Positions 43,971 to 56,495 of a DNA stretch of 64,000 nucleotides are shown piece after piece. The DNA comes from Seiridium cupressi. Lineage: Eukaryota; Ascomycota; Sordariomycetes; Amphisphaeriales; Sporocadaceae. The translations under genes were made by a program, and so were the position numbers. Each line of letters opens with the position of its first letter. Position 1 is the stretch's first letter. Location: assembly GCA_036674765.1 (NCBI GenBank), contig JARVKI010000125.1, positions 1-64,000 of the forward strand. Reading direction: 5' to 3'. The notes beneath the pieces are model-generated. The model worked only from the letters and a program-made list of their open reading frames with translations. It was not told where the DNA came from and searched no databases.

Positions 43971-46900
43971 CTAAAGCATACCATCCTCCTCGAACAGTCG
44001 CATCACAATGTCGTCAAGCTCCCTGTCCATTGCGTTATATGGAACAAGAGACAATTCATATCCCTCTTGAAGGCCATTCAATTCACCTTCCAGCAATGAC
44101 AAATCGTCAAACCGAAATTCCAGTCCTGAACTCGTAGGTGGTTCGCCAACTGCCATAAGAGAAGCAGGGGAAGAAGCGGCGCTGCCATCGTCCTCCGAAG
44201 AGCTTGATTCCTCTGAGGAGTCCCAAGATAGATCGCATTCCGTGCAGTCTCCTTCCCAAGGCCAGTCATTGTAGATGAACCGGGGACACAAGTGGTAATC
44301 CGTATATGCTCGCGCTTCTTTCGCAAGCTCACGGTCCTCCGCTGTCCAGCCACCATGTTTCTTGAGAAGCTCTGCGATTGCGTGGTGGCAATTCATGATC
44401 GCAAAGTTTACCGCCCTTACAAAACGTATTCTGTTTCGTCCTCGAATATCTGCGCCATGATTTAACAGCAGCTCAACAATATCGAGCTTTCCGGAGTCTG
44501 CCCCTAGTTCTAGTGCCGTAAAGCCTTGGTTGACTCCCGCAGGAGCATCAATGTAAGCGCCATGGTTCAGAAGAAATATTGCCAATTTCAAGTCTCCGCC
44601 CCTGGACGCATAGGCGAGTGCCAGAGAACCCTTGGCATTTATGTCGGCGCCATGGTCTAGCAATAGCGATGCAATTTTAAAATTTCTAAGACGCGTTGCA
44701 GTAAGCAATGGTGTATCCTTGGCGTTTCCATTGTTCACATCCGCGCCTGCTTCGAGAATTGCTTTAACGTACTCGACATTGCCAGTGTTTACTGCAGTTG
44801 TAAGTGGATTACTGTCTTTGAAGGCCGAATCTAGGGCGGGAGACTCAGAGAAACTCAGTTTTGAGAGATGTTGGCGGAGTATTTCAAGATCAGCTTGGCC
44901 TCGGAGAGCTGCCGATAATAGGCGTTGATGCCAATAGGGATCGGCAATTCTCGATATTGGGAAGGCTAATATTAACGCCTTCCGGATCTCCGTGGGTAAA
45001 GCTACTTGATCGTACAACAGCTCCATGAGAAAAACGTCTGATTGGCATTTGTGGCTGATCAATAGCTCGATAACGGGCAATTGTGACGTAAGCGCTGCTA
45101 CCAACACTGGAGAACAACGCTGATGACACGGTGAGTTATCATAGTCGCAGTCGAATTCCCTTGGTTTTCGGCTAGCAAATGCCCCCTTTATATTGACCCT
45201 CACATCATTGACTTCGTGCTTGTCCTGCAATGGTATGAGCGCTCCTTTTGGTATGTGGAGGATCCCTGTTTCTCCGTGCCAGCAGTAAATAGGTAGAGTG
45301 GGGCTTGGTATGAAAGCGCTTCCAAGAAACAGATCCACGAGAGTACGGTCAGCCATCCGTATAGACAACATAAAAGCGGTAACTTCGTATTTGTCCATAG
45401 AGCGATGGCTCCGCTTTTCCACCAAATAATTTGTTTCAAAATAGTCGTGTGATTCAATAGCCCTGCTAACGAAAAGAAGAAGTGCTCGTGAATCATAGGC
45501 TCCACCAGAAGTGAGATAAAACCAAGCCATATCATGGTCGCCCGTTCGACAAGCGGCTTCCAGTACGGTTTCACCACTTGGGCAGGTTCCGAAGATATCA
45601 ACTCCCAATGAGATCAAGAATTGAATGACTTCTTTATCGTTTCCATGTACAGCATGGACAAGCTCATGGCCTAGAAGCGTCGCACCAGCGCCAATAAGGG
45701 TATGAATAAATGCTAGTCCCTTTCCGTCTCTGATGGCAACATCAAGTACACGTTGTCCACGGTAAGGCTCATCGACATTTTGGTAGCGGGCTAGTATCTT
45801 GATGAGAAGAGCATGGGATCCAAATCGTACTGCAAGCATGAGATGTTTGCCAACCACATTGGCACCGAGTTCCAGCAGAATTTCTGCAGTCTCACTGCAG
45901 CCCATGTACATAGCACAATCTAATGGGCTTGACGGATGTGATGCCATGCGTTTGAAGTCGTTATTTCGAAAGCCTAGTCTGGTACCAAAATTGATATCAG
46001 AACCACAAGGTTTTAGCAGTCTGATTAGTGAAGAATTTCCATGCAATGCGGCTGCCTGTAAAGTTGAAACGCGAGACGTACCAAGCACCCGTGGTCTGGC
46101 GCCAGCTTGGATCAAGACGTATGCAATTCGGCAATCATGGATCCATGAAATTTCTAGAAAGGCTGAATTGACCAAGCTTTGATTGTGTATGATTTGAGGG
46201 TTGAGATGCAGCAGCGTTTGGGCAGTATCTTGATCCCCTGCAAGACAAGCAGTGATAAAGCCCAGTTCGAGAATTTCATTTTTATCCCTCTGTTTCAGGG
46301 CTGCAGAAATAAGGGTAGATATGATGCTGCTATTATTGACCAGAATAGCAAGTTGCAAAGGTGTGATCGTTGGATCTGTAATGGGACTCTCCCAGACTGG
46401 CAGCTGGTAATTGTGGATCTCAAAGTGATGATAGATAGGACTTCTCCATGAATATTCTATCACTTTCCCGCTCGTGGCCTCCATCGATAACAGAAGATCA
46501 ATAAGGCTTTTGTTTCCAGTTGCCGCTGCCCCTAGCAAGGGTGAAAACCTACGGTGGCCATTTAGTCGGGCGCCTTTTCCGATTAGGAGACCAGCAAATT
46601 CTAAAGTTTTCGGATGCTGACGACATGAACACAGGATTTGTAGGGGCGTAGGATCTCCCAAGTCTGCTTTTGCTCCAGCGTCGGTCAGCAAAATGGCTAG
46701 ACTTAAATCACAGTGCAAAGCTGCTATTTGCAACCCTGTTGCTGTTGATGTGTGAATCTGCTCGGCATGAATGGCTTTCCCACGGTCTAGTTCGTGTCCG
46801 AGCAATATAAGTACGTGTACGAGGACATTCGGATCCGTGCCAGCTTCCAAGAGTTTGGAAACTAACGCGTAGTCAGAGAGCATAACTGCAGCTCGGTGCA

Positions 46901-47995
46901 AAGATTCCCGAATGGCTTTCGAAGTGAAATCAGGGGAATTGAGAAGTTGATCCAAAGCCACAGGGTGCAACTGATGCACAAGCCTAAGCAGATTGATGTC
47001 ATGTGGTCTTCTTATTTCTTCATTGACTTCTTCGAACGTTTTGTTTGATAATTGGAATAGAAAGCTTCTTAATAATTGAAACGCTAAGTCGTTTGGATTT
47101 TCGAGCTTAGATGATGTTGCTAATTCTTGCGAGCTGTTGGGCACATACGGCAGCATCCGCGCAAGGGCAACTGCCCCAGATGATGGCTCGCGCAGGACAT
47201 GATGGATGGTGTGAGTGAGATCGATACGTTTCATATCCACGGTAGTAAGGGATACCCCGGGGAATGCGATTGCTTGTGTCAATATATCTAACAGCTTCGG
47301 TGACAGCGGCGTGGCTAAGGGTAATGTGAGCATATTAATCTATTCATATACGTCTTGCTCTGATAACGCACCTATCCGAAAGTTTGACTCAAACTGAAGC
47401 CACGGTAGAGATTTTGGCCATACAATGACACGAGACTCTGTGATTGGAGGACTTGCTATCCGGATAGGGTAGTCTTCTGGACGTTCTGGACTGGAAGCTA
47501 CAAACACGGGTAAACAACGGGAGCGCGGGCAACAGTTTAATACACGTACCTGCTCCGAACTTTCTGGCCAATGACATATCATGTCCGTATCTTTGCAACG
47601 CTCTGTTCCGTCGAGATTCGGGAAGCAAAGCGCCATATAGAAGGATGTCAGACTCCTTCTGTTGCCTCTGTCTTTGCTGAATGGTGTGCCCCATGAATTC
47701 CCAGTCCTTTCTTCTCAAATTCTTGCGGACACCCCATTTTTTTGAAAGTGTGTTCGTACTGGTGTTTTCTAATTACTGTCAGCAGATTGAACCTGCATAT
47801 GAGGAGAGAATGAATTTACTTTCTATTGAACCCATGCTCTTCTAACATGCGCACTGACACTTGATCCAGTGTGAACTTCTCTATCATATAGAGGCGCAAG
47901 ATTTCATCTTTGTAATGTTCCCATTCCTTCGTCTTTGCGGCCTGTGTCCGCTGTTTCGACACCCGAGAAGAAGAGGTGGCATTAGCAGACGACAT
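43971..47995 (-). CDS. Clr5-domain ankyrin-repeat protein with a frameshift
   Basis: The encoded protein is about 1,290 residues. It begins with a fungal Clr5 domain (KEWEHYKDEILRLYMIEKF, then KKWGVRKNLRRKDWEF), followed by a long series of some 20 ankyrin repeats, best seen near the end in LLDHGADINAKGSLALAYAS and ELLLNHGADIRGRNRIRF. I read exons 47820-47995, 47550-47768, 47372-47497 and 43971-47314. The third intron (GTGCGT to CTTAG, 57 nt) removes the in-frame TAG at 47340 and is therefore essential. Inside the Clr5 domain, the run of seven T at 47737-47743 shifts the frame: one base fewer would join HQYEHTFKK to WGVRKN correctly. It may be a sequencing error or a real lesion. Such proteins are abundant in fungi. 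Their function is mostly unknown, with protein-protein interaction likely. Confidence 0.75.
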
Positions 47996-49986
47996 GTTTG
48001 CCGTCCTCAGGCGTCTTGGTGGCAAAGTACTATAAAAGCTTCAATGGTGTAATCCAACCTCTATGTTGAGAGTGAAGTAAGGAAGGTAATTCTCGCAAGG
48101 GAAGTAAATTCCTGCGTGAATTGGGTGGGCTCTAAGGCGATTAAGTATGCAGCCTGTCACGGCACCAAGACGCCACTAAGGCGCTAGCGGCACGGCGCCT
48201 AGAACTTAGTTTCCTCCTTTCTTCTTCTTCGTGCAACAACAATATACCAAATTACCAGTATATAGGACCGTGACACAGCCGGACGCAAAGACAGCGAGGC
48301 GAAGTATGGCTCCCACACCCAACAAACAATGCTCCGATTTAACGTCTCATTGGCTCATCTCAAAACCAGATATGCGGCCTCGGTCCACCCATAGCCTGCA
48401 GCGTAAAGCTCGGTGAGGCTGGAACAGGGGGATTAGGTGGTTTCCAGTGGACGTGGCCAAAATCAGGCAATGGCGTGGGGCGCACCTGTTCTGGTGGGGA
48501 AAGGCTCGACCCCGCAGTCTGCGGTTGGCAGGCACCTCATTCGCTGCCTTCAAAATCAGAAAACAAAATTGCCCCACAGGGCGTCACATCGGTTAGTGCG
48601 ATCATGTTCGAATGTGCGTGGCAGGTACACCCCACACGGTGGCTGTATAGAGCGGGAGACACTCCCACATCCTCCGAGGATGCTTCTTCAAGCAACCACA
48701 ATGCAATACAGTATGGTGAACATGTGCCTTTTGACAGATTACTATACTCGAATGAGAATTTTCGGTGTCACAAATGTCGTATGTAGACTACGCGCTATGT
48801 ATTATCCATCCTATGGAAGTAGTGGTTGGGCCGTAAGCGATGGACATAGAAAGATGTCATAAGTACCTAGAGGCCCACGGTAGATGATTGTTGCTTGACA
48901 CATTATCAATCATGGATCATGTCCAGCGTCAGTTCAATTGAAGGGTCTATCCCTCGCTCTGTTGGGCATGAATCTGGCGTTGCATAATTGCTTTGTATCA
49001 CACCGCAGCCGGGCGTGGCAATGACACGCGGGGCTGGCTAGTATGCCGCGATAAACCCGACATCATGCAAGGAAGCTATCCGGTAATACCGAGCCATTCA
49101 CAGGGTCTCATATACACGCCACGCGGGGATGGATCACTCGTAGCAGCGACATTCTCCGCCTTCGGATTCGGACAACGGATCTCATGCAATTTGGCAGATC
49201 CGGCGTCAAGCTAGCGACGTGGAGTAGTCTCCAGGCCTACAGTAGCTCCCTATCGGTGATGGACGTGAATATTAGGCGATCAGAAATGAACATATGGTGA
49301 TGTTTGATGGTTGAGGATGATGGTGCACGGGCTAGTCCTGTGGTAGAAGTGCGGATCTACCTAGATGTGGAGTGGCTGACAGATGAAGGCTGAGCAACGA
49401 GATTTCTATGCACACCCCCCTGGTATTGCGGCTTATTTCTCAGGGGGTGCCAGTAATCGGCAAGTTTTCTGCTACTGAGTAAAGCGGCGCAAGTCATCAA
49501 CCACCCAGGAAGGTATAGAATTCCATACAGCATGACAATTGGCAATTATTAACATGTAAAGTGTGCAAGATTGTTTTCTGCGAGAAACTTTACGTATTCT
49601 TGCCTGTTTCCCTAGAAAATATATAATGATATAACACAGGGATATACCTAAGCGATTGTTATATCTCTGTTTCCTAAAGACATTTTCATGTTCTATCTTA
49701 GACCTTGCATTTGGTATACATAGCTTCATTTTCGGCTCCTGGAACCTCAACTTTTCCCTGGTTCCATTTCTAGTAGACGACATGTTATATGCACTATGCG
49801 AACATGTGAGACATTTGTCTGAATGGTAGATTCGACCGATATAATGGTGCGTATCTTATGGGGGGAAGAGTGATGTAGTAGAAAGATGCAGTGGGCTGCA
49901 GCTGCCTGGGGATAAGCCCCTTGTAACTCTCATCTGATCTGGATAGCCGCCCACAGCTGCTTTGGGGTACTGCTTCCCGCACAGTA
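47996..49986. other. Intergenic, no gene seen
   Basis: No supported gene. It holds the promoter of the ankyrin gene and, at 49850-49965, a dispersed repeat shared with 2.1 kb. Confidence 0.5.
49850..49965 (+). repeat. Dispersed repeat, family 2, copy 2
   Basis: It aligns in direct orientation with 2095-2205. Shared blocks are GGGGGAAGAGTGATGTA, AAAGATG and TAGCCGCCCACA. The sequence between them (GGGCTGCAGCTGCC, GGGATAAGCCCC) is rich in short inverted repeats. It ends just beyond the 3' end of the DHA2 transporter pseudogene. Confidence 0.5.
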
Positions 49987-51563
49987 TCATACAAAGAACT
50001 GTTCGGCTCGTGCAGACCCTGACTTTTTAGCCTTGACCCTCTTCCACTCTACCCCGGCAGCACCGATCGCGGCCAAGGAGACCATGGTAAGCGAGTGCTG
50101 AAATCTTTTGGTCAAAGCATCATTGCAGACGATCTGGGCTTCTCGTAGTATTGTCATATCCCTGATAAGATTGAAGTAATCGGTGGCACCCGCTGACACA
50201 ATTGTCTCCGGATCATCCACAGGAATCCCAGGACGCTCCGGAAACAAGGTGCTTGGTAAATACGTTTAGAGCAACGCTGACAAATAGTGAACCACGGAAT
50301 ATCTGGTTGAATATGACAGGCGCAATGGCCGTGGGCATGTCTCGCATAGGCCGTACAAACTGAACGGCGACGAGGTTTTGCTGCATGCTAAGGCCGATAC
50401 CGATGCCTTACAGTATCTGGTACCCCACCCATTTGCCCGTGACTATGCCCACTGTCTATGTGGTCGTAAGACCAGCGCCAATGGACGAAAGGGCTAACGA
50501 ACGGTACATGAAAGATGTATAGTATCCGATGATGGACACAATGGCGCCAGTGACAAGACTGGTGACTGTCTACGCAGTCACCATTGGCAGAGTTTTGACG
50601 CCAGACTACGTGGCCGGGACACCTTGGCTGGCCCGAAACCACATAGGAATGCAGTGAACCATGATGAAGAACGAGGCGTCGACGCACATAGAAATTATGT
50701 AGACTGGTGGAGGCCATGGCGCGCTGCTTGGCAAGGCGGATCGGCACAGTTGCGTTCTCGCCAGCCTAGAACTAATCAATAACAAGGGCGATGAACAAGA
50801 CGCGAAAGATGCGTCCATTACTCCGAGCATATGTTGTCCCCAGCCATTGTAGTGTAAGTAACAGGCATATAACACAAGGTATGAAAAGAGTTGTGCGTAA
50901 TGGATAAAACGGAGCAATGACCTCATGCCATGTTGTATTCTCTGCTCGAGGTGTTAGAGGCGGCAGGTGTAGAAAGACGATGAGCGCAAGCGAGGGGATG
51001 CCGCCGATCGGAAGATAAAAGCACCAGTGCCAGGTGAGGTGATCCGTGAATGCGCCGCCTATCAAGGGCCCTACCATACTGGCAATGTCATAGACAGCGA
51101 TGATGAGGCCGGTGAAGATGGGACGCTTCTCGGGTAGTGTGCTGAAAGCAAGAATGATCAAGGCGCCCGAGAACAGTCCCGCGGAGCCGATGCCGGCGAT
51201 GGCGCGTCCAATGATGAGTGCTGTGGAGTTTGGAGCAAGCGCACAGAATAGGGAGCGGACTTCGAAGAGGAGAAGACAGATGAGGACGGTCTACTTAATG
51301 TCGAAGACAGAATATGGGCGACCGGAGAATAGCTGAAATGCGGAGAGGATCAGGAGATACGACGAGGCATACCAGCCTACATCGCTGAGGGCATAAAGCT
51401 CATCACCAATACGTGGTATCGCCGTGGCGATGATGGTATTATCGAGGGCAACGCAGAGTATACCCAGCTGCAGGATAAGGACGATCGGGGCGAGTTTCGA
51501 GCTTGTCGAATAATCCATAAGGGAAACTGGATTGCGGTTTGCGAGCCGTTCCTGGAGAGCCAA
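49987..51563 (-). pseudogene. DHA2-type MFS drug transporter pseudogene
   Basis: The remains are of a 14-helix multidrug antiporter. The N-terminal half is clear: LAPIVLILQLGILCVALDNT, then IIATAIPRIGDEL, then GRAIAGIGSAGLFSGALIIL, then GPLIGGAFTDHLTWHWCFYL. The C-terminal half survives in another frame: ASFFIMVHCIPMWF, then GAIVSIIGYYTSFM, then GIGIGLSMQQNLVAVQFV. Stops lie at 51291-51293 (TAG, at a position usually Trp), 50772-50774 and 50766-50768 (TAG) and 50606-50608 (TAG), with at least three more downstream and a frame change near 50720. The final exon (FPERPGIPVDDPETIVSAGA) is intact to 49987. The gene cannot make a functional carrier. Confidence 0.85.
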
Positions 51564-54500
51564 GGTATCAGTGGTATTTGTAGCTTCCTGCTTTGCAACT
51601 TCATCAACGTTCCAGAATCGGTTTGCAGTGATGCGGACTTCTTATTATCAGATTTCAAAGGTAATTGGGGCAAATTGTAGTCTGAACCATGACTTTCTCT
51701 CCCGCAGGTGACTCCATGGTTCATGTGCTTCCCTCAAGGAACCAAGATTGGGCAACCAAATCCAGCAAAGCATGATACCGCCTTAGAGGTTCATAGAGGC
51801 TCGCGATAAACTTCTGGGAAGGAAAGTAGAAACTAGGACGAAGACGGGATATTCCGTTGGTTTGTGTACCTTGAAAAAAAGGGGTTATGAGAATGGATCT
51901 CCGCAAAACAAGTCAGTCCCAACGTCTTTGCAGCCCGCCAATATTCTTGAGGAAGGGAAATTTTGGCATTTACACTAGACCCGCAGAGCAGTTTGTATGG
52001 CTGCGGAGATGAAACCTCTGAGACTCTTAACCACGCCAGCTGCCTCAGTCCCAGGATGTCGACATTTTCATAGCCACTAGTCCAAACCAAGAGGTGCACA
52101 TCACACCACTTCAGTCGCCTTTGTTTTCTTCGCCGTCTCATTCTAGGCGCACAGTAATCTTGTGTAACTACTGACCTCGACTCTCTTAGATTTCTGGTTG
52201 AAGCTAATCGGAACACCTTCTGGCCATCATTCCGCCCAAAGTATGTTGTCATTTTAGGCATGTCATAGGCGCTGCGCCATATATTGAGCCCTGCCGGTTC
52301 ATATGTTCGTAAAAAACGTCCGTATCAATCTGGCCATTTATGCTCAGCATCCCTACACAAAATTCATTCGGTACCCGGACTTCAAAGCGTGCTGTATGCA
52401 GTATGTGATATGGGGTTGGAGATTAGAGAAAGACAACTAACACACGGCCAATATTTTGTTAACTCTTAGAGCCCTTGACTACCGTCACGCAAAGACCATG
52501 CTCTATTTTTCAGCTCATATGCATGGTATGGGATCTCGGAGGCCTGCCGCGAAAACTTGAATTGGGAACGCTTTGGTCAAGGGCTGACTCGCGCCTTTAG
52601 CTTGGTAGGCCCGAGCGGATCCTGTGTGATCCTTGCACAGAGACCTCCCGATCTGCCATCTCTGGCCTTGTGGGGGTGGTGTTTGTTGAGCCTCACCCCC
52701 TCGTCAGTGCAGATTCGTGCCTTTCGCTTATGCCGTCTCAATTCAGGATTCCACTTGCAGGCGAGGTGCAATATTACATACAATCTTTCGGCTGCCATAA
52801 AGCACTACATACTGCGTATTCCTATCTGTCCAGCACTCTCATGGTACTCACGCGAAGCTGGCAGGCTTTGGCATCTAGACCTTCGAGCTAGCTTTCCTGG
52901 GCTGTCAGCACACTACGGCTAGCAGTACTGCTTTAAGTTGATTGGCAGTCTGTTCTCTTTCACACCCTCAGAATACCCCTGCGCACGAGACAATTCGCAC
53001 TTGGTTTTGTTCCTGCATTCTGATAGCGGCACGTCATTTCTTGTATATGCAGTGCCAGCCTTCAACGCCCACAAGTGAGCCAAGTCAGCCCAGAAGATTA
53101 CCACGCATCTAGCCTGTCCAGGTTATTCTAGCGTGCGACGCTAAGTAGGCTACATTTTAAGGTCGAACTCAACCGCCACGCAACGTAAGCTTACCGGGCA
53201 TCATCAACGGAGACGAGAATGCAACGGGTTGCGAAAGTACCGCTCTCCCGGCCGACCGGATCGCATGCTGATAATGGGCTGTGGACCGCCTTCCCCCTAT
53301 TTGTCCAGTATTCGCTGGAGGGATCGTTGACTCAAAGCGTGCGCCAGCATTTCTGCTAAGACAACTCATCGGCGGCCTTGAGCGACCGCGATTAGAAGGC
53401 GTGGTGTGCAATCCGAACCATCATTCCCCGGTCATAATCCTGTCTGGTCTCGTCAAGTATGCTGATGAGGTGTGGTCTGTGTGACTCGCTCGCACAGACA
53501 CGCGCAACGATGTCGGATGACAGGTGACAGTTGAACTCTATTACTATTCCTCAATACCATTGACAGATTCACCATAGATTTCCTAGAAGATTGACCCAAT
53601 CCATTTACTTTTAGGGTTTTCTTTTTATATGGGACCTGCTGCGTTGCGGCTGACCTGTCAAATGTTCTTATCAGTGAATGATTCAGTGCATGGACCACTG
53701 TGCTTCTCATTTGGTATCTTAACAAAATCAGATTCGTTGCATCCTTAAAAATAATCCCCAAATGATTGTCTAGGGGGAGACTAGAGGCAGTGGTCCAAGT
53801 GCCGGCCTGGGGTACAGCTCATATGGAGAGTGCGTTAAGGCTTGGCGACGAACGGTGGGTCATCAGCGTGTGTTTAGTCATGCTCCATGACTCTAGTGTC
53901 AGGTGTCAATCACCGGCCAAAAGACTGCCAAATGGGGAGATGCAAGTGATTACGCAGAGATCCTTCAAGGAACTTATGGGCCTAGGATTCCATCATGAAT
54001 TAACCCAAATACGGAAGTTCCAAAGGATCCGCGCTCGAACCCGCGCTAATCTCGAATCCCGGAGCACGGGGGATCGACTGTTCATGGTCTTGACTCGGAA
54101 CGTGTCGAACAAGACTATTTGGACCAGGAATGAGAACTCTGGGGATCTACGGCATGCATTACTTATGGGCCCTTGTTACAACACCCCGCGTCTCTACAAG
54201 TGGATGTGCTTTGACTCGCCAAGAGGTCCGTCAATTCACACATTTTATAATTTCCTCGACGTGAGCCACACAGCTCTGAGATAGCAATGGGTCAAATAGA
54301 ATTTCAGTGGCAGGGCCTTCATGGCCATTCAATGTATACACGTTTGATTAAGCTTTAGCTTCGTCCTCGTTCCCGAAGCCTCTACACAGAATCTACAATC
54401 CGTCAACCTCGCGTGGCGTTCAGAGGGTGAGTGGGCCCACTATAAGGGCTGGGGGGCATCAGCCCTCCAGCCTTGGACATGCGCTAGACACTACTACTAC

Positions 54501-54909
54501 GTAGTACACTCCAACTCAACGGCGCTATCCCTTGCAACTAGGTAAGCTAAGATTCAACGGGAAATTTTGCGTGATGGTCGAGTCAAAGATCTCCACAGTC
54601 ATGTGCCGGGTGCTTGAAACGCCGTATCTAGACCCACAAAACAGGGCCTGAATCAAGATACGGCCCAGGATACCCCATACGCACTGGATAAGCTATTGTA
54701 TGCTTGAATCTCAAGGTCAAAGGGGACGATACATATACCGAGACCGCCTGCGCTCGACGAATGTACCAACTCTATTCTGGTGAATCTCAGTTATAGCCTC
54801 GTCTGCATCTCGTGCTTGTCGTCGCGTATCTGATATCGTCATTCCGTAGGCTCTCACTGCGACCTCACAGTCATTTCCAATTGTTTCCTGCACGATTCAT
54901 CTCTTGAAG
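51564..54909. other. Long region without supported genes
   Basis: Two frames are long enough to mention: 51833-52261 minus (142 codons, basic) and 53766-54284 plus (172 codons). Neither shows a known motif. The remainder is short frames only. A near-perfect short inverted repeat (GGCTGGGGGGC, then GCCCTCCAGCC) lies at about 54450-54475. Confidence 0.4.
53766..54284 (+). CDS. Doubtful hypothetical protein
   Basis: An uninterrupted 172-codon frame with an ATG start. It is basic (many Arg), has no signal peptide or membrane segment, and shows no domain I recognise. With nothing supporting it in the neighbourhood, it may be chance or a relic. Confidence 0.2.
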   Translation: MSRGRLEAVVQVPAWGTAHMESALRLGDERWVISVCLVMLHDSSVRCQSPAKRLPNGEMQVITQRSFKELMGLGFHHELTQIRKFQRIRARTRANLESRSTGDRLFMVLTRNVSNKTIWTRNENSGDLRHALLMGPCYNTPRLYKWMCFDSPRGPSIHTFYNFLDVSHTALR

Positions 54910-56495
54910 ATGTCGTCATTCGATGAGACAAAACGAGGGTTCCTCGTCCCGGAATGGTTCCAGGAGCAGCCAGTGAGCACTTGTACATGGGTCATCATTG
55001 AGCCCACGGCTGACTTGAGAAGGTTACAAGCGACAACATGAACCTGGCATCGATCTTCCTGGGCCTTTCCTTAGGCTGTGCGCTCTTCTCGGGTGTCAAA
55101 GCCTTGCGACAGACATGGCAAGTTTGGAAACGATACAAATCCGGGAACGCATATATCACAAGTATGTCTCATCGATCAGAGAGACTCGTCGTAATCGCTG
55201 ACATGTCGCAAACAGTGATTTGGCTTCATTGGCTCGCCAACGTTGCGCTGGGTTTCATCAATTGGCTGTACATGTGGGGATCTATACCACCTAGGTACGT
55301 GTATCCTGCTCTTCATTGTAGTCTCTGTGGCCCCGCTGATTTGGTTATCGAGTCCAGCTTCTGGCTATGGGTGGGTATCCGTAAGTAGCTCCCTTTGCCT
55401 TTCCTGACCGGGAAGTCATTGCTAACAAGGTGGGTTACAGTCATCGTTTGGGTTGTTCAGACACAGTTCCTCGTCCAGATCATCATCAACCGAATCGCGC
55501 TGCTGATGATGGTTCGTTCACACGCAACTCGGTAAGCACATCACAGCTGAAGACCTGTAGTTCAAGATGCAACCGCTGACTCAGAAAAGATTGAAATGGG
55601 GAGTCGCAGCGATCATGACAGTCATTAACGTCAGCGTTTTTTGCATCTGGATCCCGGCAAAGTTGCAGATTGACGAGACTTACATCCAAAGTGAGCTTCC
55701 GATATGTCAAGACCCATTCATGCCTGAAGCTAACCATGACCTCTAGTCAACAATGTTTGGGATCGTGTTGAGAAATGTCTCTTTCTCGTCATTGATTTGC
55801 TTCTTAACATCTACTTCATCCACATGGTCAAATCACGCCTGATTTCCAACGGACTCACCAAGTACAATCGACTGCTCCGTGTCAATATCCTCATGGTGGT
55901 CATCAATATCTCGCTCGATGTGAGGACAACCCTCCTGGCTCACCAGATCGTGAAAGCTGACAGATACTAGGTTGTCTTTATCGGACTCATGTCCCTCCCC
56001 AATGCCCTGGTGTAAGAATATCCTGCGACCCACTCATCCCGCCTCCAGAGTCTAGTTGTCCTGGTTCTGACACATTAGGAACGCAGGTACCTCAACTTCC
56101 AATCCTTCGCCTACATGGCGAAACTCCACATTGAAATGAACATGGCCGAGCTCATTGGCAAGGTCGTCCGAGCCTCCAACAACGATCGCACGCCCTCGAG
56201 TCACAACCAACGGTACGGCAAGAAGGGAAGCTCGGCGGGCAAGACGAAGCAGACATTCCTCGATACGCTCAGCCGCGGGGCAGGAAATTGGCGCACCGCC
56301 GAGCACAGATCACACGTGGAGCTGGGAAGCCGCGAGTACGTCAGCGATGGTGAGCACCACGGTCGCGAGCTCGCCGGCATCAAGAGGACCATCGTCACCG
56401 AGGTGGTGCACGCGCCGGTAGAAGAGGATGGAATCAAAAGCGAGAGTAGCTCGGAGCGACACTTGAAGTCTCCCTCTATATCCGAAACACCATAG
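54910..56495 (+). CDS. Fungal multi-pass (about seven-helix) membrane protein
   Basis: Nine short exons join in phase into a protein of about 360 residues. It begins MSSFDETKRGFLVPEWFQEQ (54910), then come helices in ASIFLGLSLGCALFSGV, WLHWLANVALGFINWLYMWG, FWLWVGILIVWVVQ, LKWGVAAIMTVINVSVFCIW, CLFLVIDLLLNIYFIHMV, ILMVVINISLD and VVFIGLMSLPNALVYLN. After the last helix a 130-residue basic, Ser-rich tail (NNDRTPSSHNQRYGKKG onward) is probably cytoplasmic. The seven-helix layout with a long C-tail recalls fungal receptor-like integral membrane proteins, but I cannot assign a family. Introns are all about 50-60 nt with standard sites. One donor reads GTATGT, one GTACGT. No lesions are visible. 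Confidence 0.7.

Noticed and set aside
47340..47342. Nonsense codon splitting the ankyrin gene
   Set aside because: It is removed by a phase-correct 57-nt intron (GTGCGT to CTTAG) that joins FRI to ATPLSPK.
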